Assembly: GCA_964473355.1 (NCBI GenBank) | Contig: CAYYOS010000086.1 | Coordinates: forward strand, 1-11,470 | DNA length: 11,470 nt | Direction of reading: 5' to 3' | From: CAYYOS01 sp964473355 | GTDB lineage: Bacteria; Pseudomonadota; Gammaproteobacteria; Burkholderiales; REEB80 | Part shown: positions 1 to 6,138 of the stretch, one piece after another | How the letters are laid out: every line of letters begins with the position of its first letter | How positions within the stretch are numbered: the first letter of the stretch is position 1 | Translations under genes and position numbers: made by a program | Notes under the pieces: model-generated | Told to the model about the DNA's origin: nothing | Seen by the model: only the letters and a program-made list of their open reading frames with translations | The model's database searches: none

Positions 1-205
1 GAATGGTGCGCAGTAGATCAAGCCCATCCCGCTCGCCTAATTCGATATCCAAAAAGACCACATCAATATCGTTTCGCCGCAATACTTGCAAGGCGCCAGG
101 GGCATCCGCCGCTTCGAGTATAGCTCCCACTCCTGCATGCCCCGCCAGAATTTGTATTAGGCCGCGGCGTATAATCATGTGGTCGTCGACTATAAGTAGT
201 TTCAT
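1..205 (-). CDS. Response regulator receiver domain, partial (C-terminus beyond left edge)
   Basis: This is the N-terminal 68 residues of a two-component response regulator; the window edge cuts the rest. I translated it directly from the ATG at 205. It begins MKLLIVDDHMIIRRGL, with the acidic pair D7/D8 followed by H9, as is usual in NarL/FixJ regulators. The phosphoacceptor is D53 in VVFLDIELGERDGLDLL. The conserved Thr/Ser and Lys of the receiver and the output domain lie outside the window. A LuxR-type helix-turn-helix is therefore expected from the DDH start and the HisKA_3 kinase partner, but is not seen. The start lies 16 bases after the kinase stop, with AAGG at 209-212 as a plausible ribosome-binding site, so the two genes are very probably cotranscribed. 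It should accept phosphate from the kinase and control transcription of an unknown target set. Confidence 0.9.
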   Translation of the reverse strand, partial: MKLLIVDDHMIIRRGLIQILAGHAGVGAILEAADAPGALQVLRRNDIDVVFLDIELGERDGLDLLRTI

Positions 206-221
206 TTACCTTAACATTGAT

Positions 222-1355
222 TTAGTGGTTTAGTTGCAGGGTTATCGCCGTACCCTGCCCTGGTCGGCTAGAAATTTCTAGCTTTCCTCCCAAGGCACGA
301 GCCCGCTCTTGCATGCCTAATAAGCCGAAGCTAGTCGGGTGCGACGGGACATGCATACCTTTTCCGTCATCTTGAATAGTAAGTTTTAACTTGCCGGCGA
401 CGGCATTGGCACTCAGCTTCACGGTTCGAGCTTGGGCATGCCGTTGGATGTTAGTTAAGACTTCCTGGGCGATTCGATAGATGGCGGTTTCTGCCTCTTT
501 ACCTAAGCGGCAGCGCTCGATTTCCTCCACACAATCAAATGTGCATTGCAGCGCGGAGCGGGACTGCAAGTCTTCCAACAACCACTCTAGTGCCGCCCAC
601 AACCCCAGGTGATCCAACACCCCCGGGCGCAAATCATTTAGAATACGCCGCACCGCGCCCATGGCTGTATTGGCAACATCCAGCATTCGGTCAATATGCT
701 GCAGCCGGGGAATATCCGGGGCCAATTCCTGCCGCAACCAATTAAGATCCAATTGCAGCGCGGTTAAAGAAGCGCCCAAATCATCATGTATATCACGCGC
801 AATATGGGCGCGCTCCTCTTCGCGCACGGAGTTCATGTGCGCGGAAAGCCGGCGCAATGATTCGTGGGCCGCTCGAAGTTGACTGGTGCGCTCTTCCACC
901 CGACGCTCGAGTTCTGCTTGTGCGGCTTCCGCGGCCCACTCAGATTTTTTTCGCTCTGAAATATCGGAGAATGTCACCACCGCGCCCACCACCGATTGTT
1001 CGTCTTGAATGGGATAAGAAGCATATTCGGCGGGAAACGACGTGCCATCTTGACGCCACAAAACTTCATCATCCACGCGACACCCTTTGCCGTCTCGGAA
1101 AGCATTAAAGATGCGGCAATCGTGTATCGGCATTAAAACTTCATTGGCATGGGAATGATGGATCAAATAATGCATGTTACGGCCCAGGACCTCGTCCGGC
1201 GTGTAACCCAGCATTTCGGCGCCGGCTCGATTTATAAAAATGCAACGCCCCCGCAGATCGACGCCGTAAATACCCTCGCCGGCGGATTCCAACAGCATCT
1301 CTAGTTGGCGCCGCCACGCGGCATGGTGGGATAATTGGTGAAGGTTCGCGAACAT
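222..1355 (-). CDS. Soluble PAS-domain sensor histidine kinase (HisKA_3/NarX-UhpB-type core)
   Basis: This is a 377-residue cytoplasmic sensor kinase with no signal peptide or membrane segment. A PAS domain spans about residues 16-132 (AGEGIYGVDLRGRCIFINRA at its start, TFSDISERKK at its end). A charged coiled-coil linker covers about 136-181. The HisKA_3 dimerisation segment reads REEERAHIARDIHDDLGAS, with phosphoacceptor H190. The HATPase_c domain has the N box (EVLTNIQRH, N302), DDGKG at 329-333 and a GLLGMQERARALGG lid/G2 segment. The ATG at 1355 is preferred over an in-frame TTG at 1367 because GGGGAG lies 4 bases upstream of the ATG and overlaps the TTG. PAS residues include a cluster of His and Cys (HYLIHHSHA, HDCR), so ligand, metal or redox sensing is possible but unproven. 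It should phosphorylate the regulator encoded immediately downstream. Cytosolic PAS kinases such as Pseudomonas ExaD have a comparable layout. Confidence 0.93.
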   Translation of the reverse strand: MFANLHQLSHHAAWRRQLEMLLESAGEGIYGVDLRGRCIFINRAGAEMLGYTPDEVLGRNMHYLIHHSHANEVLMPIHDCRIFNAFRDGKGCRVDDEVLWRQDGTSFPAEYASYPIQDEQSVVGAVVTFSDISERKKSEWAAEAAQAELERRVEERTSQLRAAHESLRRLSAHMNSVREEERAHIARDIHDDLGASLTALQLDLNWLRQELAPDIPRLQHIDRMLDVANTAMGAVRRILNDLRPGVLDHLGLWAALEWLLEDLQSRSALQCTFDCVEEIERCRLGKEAETAIYRIAQEVLTNIQRHAQARTVKLSANAVAGKLKLTIQDDGKGMHVPSHPTSFGLLGMQERARALGGKLEISSRPGQGTAITLQLNH

Positions 1356-1359
1356 CTCT

Positions 1360-1365
1360 CTCCCC
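1360..1365 (-). promoter_or_regulatory. Ribosome-binding site that fixes the kinase start
   Basis: GGGGAG on the minus strand lies 4 bases before the ATG at 1355. It overlaps the alternative upstream TTG codon, which favours the ATG as the true kinase start. Confidence 0.65.
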
Positions 1366-1382
1366 AAAGAATCTCATTTAAA

Positions 1383-1398
1383 AGCAAGGTACGTACCA
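1383..1398 (-). promoter_or_regulatory. Candidate sigma54 (RpoN) -24/-12 promoter for the kinase-regulator pair
   Basis: The minus strand reads TGGTACGTACCTTGCT. Against the consensus TGGCACG-N4-TTGCW, every specified base matches except one (T for C at the fourth position). The invariant GG and GC doublets are exactly 10 bases apart. A start about 12 bases beyond the GC would fall near position 1372, giving a leader of roughly 17 bases that still holds the GGGGAG ribosome-binding site. The site lies in a non-coding gap, oriented toward the kinase. The element includes a perfect 10-base palindrome (GGTACGTACC, 1388-1397), which could alternatively be a repressor operator. An RpoN-dependent promoter would need an AAA+ activator, and none is encoded in this window. 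Confidence 0.6.
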
Positions 1399-1505
1399 AT
1401 AAATAAAAACAGGCGGATTCATGAGTTTGCGTCGCACGCACGAAGAAAAGCCAAAATTTTCTGCTCCGAAGTGAGGCAAATGGAGCTCGCGTGAACTGAG
1501 TTGGT

Positions 1506-1515
1506 GCGCTAGCGC
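1506..1515. repeat. Perfect 10-base palindrome GCGCTAGCGC
   Basis: This palindrome lies between the transporter stop and the kinase promoter, about 110-120 bases upstream of the candidate -24/-12 element. Sigma54 activators often bind at that distance. It is short, and there is no second copy nearby to form a tandem site, so an operator role is only a possibility. Confidence 0.25.
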
Positions 1516-1528
1516 TGGCGAGACGTGC

Positions 1529-2902
1529 TTAAAAAATGGTGTTCTGCACTTGCCCAATTTTTTCGCGCAGGCGCGCGTGGGCCTTCCGATTCATGGGATA
1601 AAAAATCAATAAAGGGATGGCGAGAAAAATACACAGGGCCGGAATGGGTCCAAACACTAAACGAATGCCAAATAGCGCTTCACTGGTTTGCGCGACATTC
1701 GGCACGTATCCATAAAACTGTAAAACCCAACCTACGGCAACAATCCCGACGGTACGGGCGATTTTATCTACCAGTCCATAAACACCGTAATACATGCCTG
1801 CACGCCGCTCGCCATTATGCGCTTGTTCGTGCTCGATCACGTCGGGCAACATTGCCCAGGGCACCACCCAATGCGCTGCCATTCCCACCCCAACCACTGC
1901 CATCACCACGAACATAAAATTTAACTGTCCGGGGTTAAGCCAAAAGGTTGCCGACACGGCAACAGCGGAAATAGTGAGTCCACCCGCATACGCAACATTT
2001 TTATCCCAGCGGCGCGCTACCCACTGCCAAAACACAATAAAAAGCCCCACCATAACGAGCAAGGCCAAAAGAATTTTTGGCAACGCTTCGCGCCCTTGGT
2101 GAAGTTGATACACCACAAAATAAGCAAGCGAGGTTTGTAATAGCGTTAACCCCAAGCGAACTAAACCAAATGCGGTAATCAACATGACAAAGGGGCGGTT
2201 ACCCAGCGTATTTAAAATTGCCGCGATAATAGGTAAAGGTTTATGACGGCGATCCACGCGCCCTGGCTCTTTTACCTGCCACGCCACGATACCTATCGAT
2301 ACCCCGGCAAACAGCCCAAAAAACCCCCCGGCTATGGTATAGCCCAGTTGCAAATTAGGCGCGGCTTGCACCAGTATGGGCATGAGGACACTGCCTAAAA
2401 TATAGCCTAACAGCGCACCAACAGAACTGATGGCCATAAGGCTGGTGCGTTCATCGTAATCCTTAGCAAGTTCCGCAGACATAGCTGCATAAGGCAATTG
2501 TACTAAGGTGAACAGGGTATCGAAAATTGTATAGGTGACGGCAATCCAAATAAAAGCCGCCAAAGGTGAGAGCCCGCTAGGCACCATCCACAATGCAGCA
2601 GCACATACGGCCAAAGGAGCCGCGCCAAAAATAAGATAAACTCGAAAGCGGCCAAACCGCGAATTAGTGCGATCCACCAGCCAGCCAAATAAGGGATCAT
2701 TTACAATATCCCATACCTTTCCTACCAGTAGGGCCGAGCTGGCGATAGCAGGGGGAATCAAAGCTACGTCGGTATAGAAAATCAACAAGAAAAAACTCAT
2801 AGAGGCGATCAGCATTTGCATGCCGACATTGCCCATGGCGTAACTTACCTTCATGCTAAGCGGAAGTTTTTGTTGACTTGATGCTTGTTTGGACCGAACC
2901 AT
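1529..2902 (-). CDS. GPH-family (MFS_2, MelB-like) sodium/proton symporter
   Basis: This is a 457-residue polytopic inner-membrane protein with about 12 predicted membrane segments, close to the usual length of glycoside-pentoside-hexuronide:cation symporters. Signature segments are KVWDIVNDPLFGWLVDRT near the start (the D-x3-D-P-x2-G-x3-D cation-site region of MelB-type proteins) and LPDVIEHEQAHNGERRAGM in the C-terminal half. The ATG at 2902 is preferred over an in-frame GTG at 2929 because GGAGG stands just ahead of it, although the 3-base spacing is short. It follows the second ligase gene by 49 bases, so it is probably the last gene of the operon. The family's classical substrates are sugars, but MFS_2 also includes eukaryotic MFSD2A, which moves lysophospholipids. 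Lying next to lipid-type genes, it may carry an amphipathic or carboxylate substrate. The substrate cannot be read from the sequence. Confidence 0.88.
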   Translation of the reverse strand: MVRSKQASSQQKLPLSMKVSYAMGNVGMQMLIASMSFFLLIFYTDVALIPPAIASSALLVGKVWDIVNDPLFGWLVDRTNSRFGRFRVYLIFGAAPLAVCAAALWMVPSGLSPLAAFIWIAVTYTIFDTLFTLVQLPYAAMSAELAKDYDERTSLMAISSVGALLGYILGSVLMPILVQAAPNLQLGYTIAGGFFGLFAGVSIGIVAWQVKEPGRVDRRHKPLPIIAAILNTLGNRPFVMLITAFGLVRLGLTLLQTSLAYFVVYQLHQGREALPKILLALLVMVGLFIVFWQWVARRWDKNVAYAGGLTISAVAVSATFWLNPGQLNFMFVVMAVVGVGMAAHWVVPWAMLPDVIEHEQAHNGERRAGMYYGVYGLVDKIARTVGIVAVGWVLQFYGYVPNVAQTSEALFGIRLVFGPIPALCIFLAIPLLIFYPMNRKAHARLREKIGQVQNTIF

Positions 2903-2905
2903 AAA

Positions 2906-2910
2906 CCTCC
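2906..2910 (-). promoter_or_regulatory. Shine-Dalgarno GGAGG favouring the symporter ATG
   Basis: GGAGG lies 3 bases before the ATG at 2902. The spacing is shorter than ideal, but the alternative GTG at 2929 has only a weak AGG upstream. This is the strongest ribosome-binding sequence in the 49-base gap after the ligase gene. Confidence 0.5.
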
Positions 2911-2951
2911 AGACACGCGTGGTGCCCACTGCGCCTAATGAACCTACGGGA

Positions 2952-4544
2952 TTAACAAAAACTTTTTTGCAGCGTTAGGCGCACTTCGCGTCTTAGTACT
3001 TTATTTAAAAAACTCACCGGTAATTCCTGCATAATTTCCACGCTGTCGGGTACCAACTGTGGCGGTAATTTAGCGTGCGCATAGGCTAATAAATCGCTAC
3101 GAAGTGCCGCATGATCCGCTTCCTGTCGATAAGCATGGCGTAATGACACCACCAGCACCGCAGCGTCCTGATTTTGAATTAGGACCACCAGTTTAACAGC
3201 GGGGTGAGTATGCATTACTTCTTCCACCTCCCGCGGGTAAATGGTATTACCTCGACAAAGCACTAAATCGGCGCGGCGCCCCAAGACGTGCAGGCGCTTA
3301 TCGGCGTCAAAATATCCGATGTCTCCCGTAGTTAGCCAGCCGTTTTTTAGCACCGCGTCACTTAATTCCGGCTGCCGCCAATAGCCTTTAAACATATTAG
3401 GGCTTTGCAAAATAATCTGTCCTTTTGTGCCGATGGCGACATCGCGTTCGGCATCATCGACTATGCGTATCAAAACTTTTTCTGCAACATACCCTGCAGA
3501 GCTTAGCACCTCCGCGGGTGCGGGTTGGCCATTTACCATATGCTGATCGGCACGTAAGGCAGTAAGGGGTGGAATGGCTTCAAAGCTCCCATAGCTTTGT
3601 TGAAAAATTGGGCCAAATCGCTCGATTGCTTCGGACATTTTAGCCGCTGGCATAAGCTCAGATCCATAGATGACAGTATGCAACGATGTCAGATCGAAAC
3701 GATTTAAATCGGGGTAATCTAAACAATTAATTAACGCGGTGGGGGTGATAAATATTAGCGTAACCCGATGTTTCTCGATAAGTGGCAATAGCGTCGCAGG
3801 GCTGTATTCTGGGGGTATTACCAAGGCAGCGCCGGCTAAAAAAGTGGGTAACAACAGGCCGATTCCGGGTCCCGTTAGCGGTACGCCCAGCGCATGCACT
3901 GGCGGCGTCTTGTGGTGCACGCTTAAATCCAGGTCTTTTAACACCATGCGCATGCTATTCAGATAAATGCCGCCCGCAACAGCGATGGCTTTGGGCTGTC
4001 CGGTGGTGCCTGAAGTAAGATGCAAGGATGCGACGTCGTCGGGTGATAATTGTGCTTGGCTAGGCTTAGGAGGGTGATTCGTTAAGAATGTTTCGTACGC
4101 TTCACCTTTGGCTAAAAACTGCATTGTGGGATAGTCGCGCCGCAAAGCGGGAATCATTTCGCCAGCTAGCACTGGATCGTAAAACAAAAGTTTTGGCTCC
4201 GCCTGACGAATAAAATGACGGATCATTTCTGACGGTAAATGCTGGTGCATCGCACAATAAATAATGCCTGATTCGTAGGCGGCGACCCGTCCTTCTAGTT
4301 GCTCCCTTGCCTCCGGTAGCAGGGATGCAATCACGTCTCCTTTACGCAAGCCTAAGCTTCGCCAACCCTCCGCTAAAGATAATACGCGCGCTTGGAGTTG
4401 TGTGTAGCTCAACTCCCCTCGGCAATCCACCACTGCCAAGCGGTGCCCATAGCGACGGAAAGCATAGCGGATTAAATCTCGGGGAGCACGAAAGCGACGC
4501 AGCAGCGCGTTAATCAATAGCCTGCGAAATGCGGACCTTAACAT
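2952..4544 (-). CDS. AMP-dependent acyl-CoA synthetase-like ligase, second of a tandem pair
   Basis: This is a 530-residue ANL-superfamily enzyme. It should convert a carboxylic acid and ATP to an acyl-adenylate and then to a CoA or carrier thioester. Visible motifs: the ATP-binding loop TSGTTGQPK (177-185); YGSFE (318-322), with the Glu kept but Phe where Thr is usual; TTGD (405-408); the hinge/A8 region GRRADLVLCRGNTIYPREVEE with the CoA-side Gly at 432; and the C-terminal lysine K515 in NKVLRRE. All main catalytic residues for both half-reactions are present. The N-terminus is strongly basic and amphipathic (MLRSAFRRLLINALLRRFRA), with no signal peptide, which suggests membrane-surface attachment. 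Its ATG overlaps the previous ligase's stop by 7 bases (ATGTTAA) with no good ribosome-binding site, so translation is probably coupled. Substrate is unknown; a fatty or other hydrophobic acid is inferred from the neighbours. Confidence 0.92.
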   Translation of the reverse strand: MLRSAFRRLLINALLRRFRAPRDLIRYAFRRYGHRLAVVDCRGELSYTQLQARVLSLAEGWRSLGLRKGDVIASLLPEAREQLEGRVAAYESGIIYCAMHQHLPSEMIRHFIRQAEPKLLFYDPVLAGEMIPALRRDYPTMQFLAKGEAYETFLTNHPPKPSQAQLSPDDVASLHLTSGTTGQPKAIAVAGGIYLNSMRMVLKDLDLSVHHKTPPVHALGVPLTGPGIGLLLPTFLAGAALVIPPEYSPATLLPLIEKHRVTLIFITPTALINCLDYPDLNRFDLTSLHTVIYGSELMPAAKMSEAIERFGPIFQQSYGSFEAIPPLTALRADQHMVNGQPAPAEVLSSAGYVAEKVLIRIVDDAERDVAIGTKGQIILQSPNMFKGYWRQPELSDAVLKNGWLTTGDIGYFDADKRLHVLGRRADLVLCRGNTIYPREVEEVMHTHPAVKLVVLIQNQDAAVLVVSLRHAYRQEADHAALRSDLLAYAHAKLPPQLVPDSVEIMQELPVSFLNKVLRREVRLTLQKSFC

Positions 4545-6133
4545 GCCGCAGTCGGCGCTTCTAACGCGGCCCGAACTTCTCGGCGTAGCACCTTAGCTAA
4601 ATAGCTGCGCGGCAATTCGTCAACAATACGCGCTTCATCGGGCAGGTCATCAGCGGGGACGCGGTCTTTTAAAAATTCCATGAGTGCGCCCGCAATGGCG
4701 TGACTATCGGCATTCTGCCGGAACGTTCGACGTAAGGAGACGACCAAAACGGCGCGCTCAGCTACTTGCACCAGGCTTGCCTCTTTCACTGCCGGAAAGT
4801 CATGGGCAACTTCTTCGACTAAACGGGGGTAAGTAACATGGCTATTCCGCGTGATGAGATCGACGCGTCGCCCGAGAACATGCAGGCGGCCGTGGGCATC
4901 AAAGTATCCCATGTCGTTAGTGTGCAAATAGCCCCCGCGCAATATCTCTTCATTAAGCTCAGGTTGCCCCCAGTACCCTTGAAATACGGTAGGGCTTTTT
5001 ATTAATACTTGGCCTATTGTTTGCACAGGTAAAGCTTGGTCTGCGGCATCTGCAATAATCACGGTGACGCCCTTCACCACGGTGCCTACCGAGGAGAGCG
5101 CTTCTCGCGAAGCAGGCGCGCCAGCGAGCCAATGCGCCGACTTTTGCAACATGCTAACCGGCGGCAATACTTCGGCGCTGCCGTATCCTTGCTGCAGTAT
5201 TGGACCAAAGCGCCGCAGCGCCTCTTCCAATTTGGCCGCCGGCATAAGTTCCGTCCCGTAAATAAGTGTGTGCAGGGAACTTAAGTCATATTGGTCCAAC
5301 TGGGCGTGGTCTAACATGTCAATCAAAAGGCTGGGAGTCGTGAACAGCAGCGTTACCCGGTGCCGGGCCATCAAGCTCAGAAATTCCCCGGCTTCATATT
5401 TAGCAGGTATCAAAAAGGTGGCGCCACCAAATAGCGCCGGAATTACGATGCCACTTCCCGCGCCCGTTAACGGTATGCCTATCAGGAATACGTTTCGCGC
5501 TGTGCGTTTGGCGTCGACATCGATGTTTTGTAAGGTCAACTTAAGGCTAGTCAGATAAGTGCCATGGGTCGCAGTCAGCAACTTGGGCTGACCGGTGGTA
5601 CCGGAAGTAAACCCCATTGCCCCCAAATCAGTAGGGCCGATGTCGGCCGCGTTTTTTTTTGGCACCTGGGCGGCTAACTGCTTTTCGTAATCCTCGCCGC
5701 TCGCGAGTAAAGATAATCCGGGTAAAGCGTTGCGCAACGCTGCTGCAGTTTGGGCAGCGCGTAGCGGATCATAAATGACTAACTTGGGTTTAATCCGCTG
5801 CGCCGCGGCCAGAACGCTGGCGGGGGCCGCCTCCAGAGACAGAAAGGTCAATACGGCGCCCGCTTCATGCGCAGCGAGGCGAGCTTCGTACTGTATTTGC
5901 CCATCTGTAAGCAAAACAAATAGGGAATCACCTTTTTTTACGCCCAGGGCGTTTAAGGCACGCGCGAGTTTAAATACCCGCGCACCCAATTGTGCAAAAG
6001 TGAGACTGCCATCTTGGGTAATGAGCGCAGTGTCATCAGCATACCGGCGAAATGCCCAGCGGCCGACATCTCGGAGAGATTTAAACCCCCCGACTTTTCG
6101 CATTATCAGCGCTTTACGTAGCGAAAATTTCAT
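4538..6133 (-). CDS. AMP-dependent acyl-CoA synthetase-like ligase with divergent C-terminal motifs, first of a tandem pair
   Basis: This 531-residue ANL-superfamily protein is a clear paralogue of the next gene along its full length. Shared blocks include TSGTTGQPK (176-184), LIYGTELMPAAK (290-301), GYW-QPEL and KVLRREVR with catalytic K514. The adenylation residues look intact: E321 in GYGSAE and D407. The thioester-forming side is divergent. TGD reads TND (405-407). In the A8 segment (GRRVDLITRNSHVTYPRLVEE) the normally conserved Gly is S431, and the Glu of P-x-E-V-E is L438. It may therefore be adenylation-only, use a carrier protein rather than CoA, or have altered specificity. The N-terminus is a basic amphipathic stretch (MKFSLRKALIMRKVGGFKSL). 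It starts 5 bases after the RND stop without a clear ribosome-binding site, so coupled translation is likely; M11 is an alternative start. Confidence 0.92.
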   Translation of the reverse strand: MKFSLRKALIMRKVGGFKSLRDVGRWAFRRYADDTALITQDGSLTFAQLGARVFKLARALNALGVKKGDSLFVLLTDGQIQYEARLAAHEAGAVLTFLSLEAAPASVLAAAQRIKPKLVIYDPLRAAQTAAALRNALPGLSLLASGEDYEKQLAAQVPKKNAADIGPTDLGAMGFTSGTTGQPKLLTATHGTYLTSLKLTLQNIDVDAKRTARNVFLIGIPLTGAGSGIVIPALFGGATFLIPAKYEAGEFLSLMARHRVTLLFTTPSLLIDMLDHAQLDQYDLSSLHTLIYGTELMPAAKLEEALRRFGPILQQGYGSAEVLPPVSMLQKSAHWLAGAPASREALSSVGTVVKGVTVIIADAADQALPVQTIGQVLIKSPTVFQGYWGQPELNEEILRGGYLHTNDMGYFDAHGRLHVLGRRVDLITRNSHVTYPRLVEEVAHDFPAVKEASLVQVAERAVLVVSLRRTFRQNADSHAIAGALMEFLKDRVPADDLPDEARIVDELPRSYLAKVLRREVRAALEAPTAAC

Positions 6134-6138
6134 AGCTG

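Larger units (their letters stand above)
1356..1528. other. Intergenic region between the symporter stop and the kinase start
   Basis: These 173 bases hold the candidate sigma54 promoter, two 10-base palindromes and an AT-rich stretch just upstream of the -24 element (about 1400-1410). I see no convincing intrinsic terminator for the upstream operon. GCTCC and GGAGC on the minus strand could pair across 14 bases, but the stem is only 5 bp and no clean T tract follows. Read-through from the transporter operon into the kinase therefore remains possible. Confidence 0.5.

Noticed and set aside
1425..1480. Possible terminator after the symporter gene (GCTCC...GGAGC)
   Set aside because: The stem has only 5 bp with a 14-base loop, and no clean T run follows on the transcribed strand.
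1525..1917. 130-codon plus-strand open frame over the symporter gene
   Set aside because: It is antisense to a well-supported membrane protein, and its translation is low-complexity, basic and without family motifs.
2952..6133. Ligases as adenylation domains of a nonribosomal peptide or polyketide system
   Set aside because: There is no carrier, condensation or ketosynthase domain or gene in the window. Stand-alone acyl-activating enzymes fit better.
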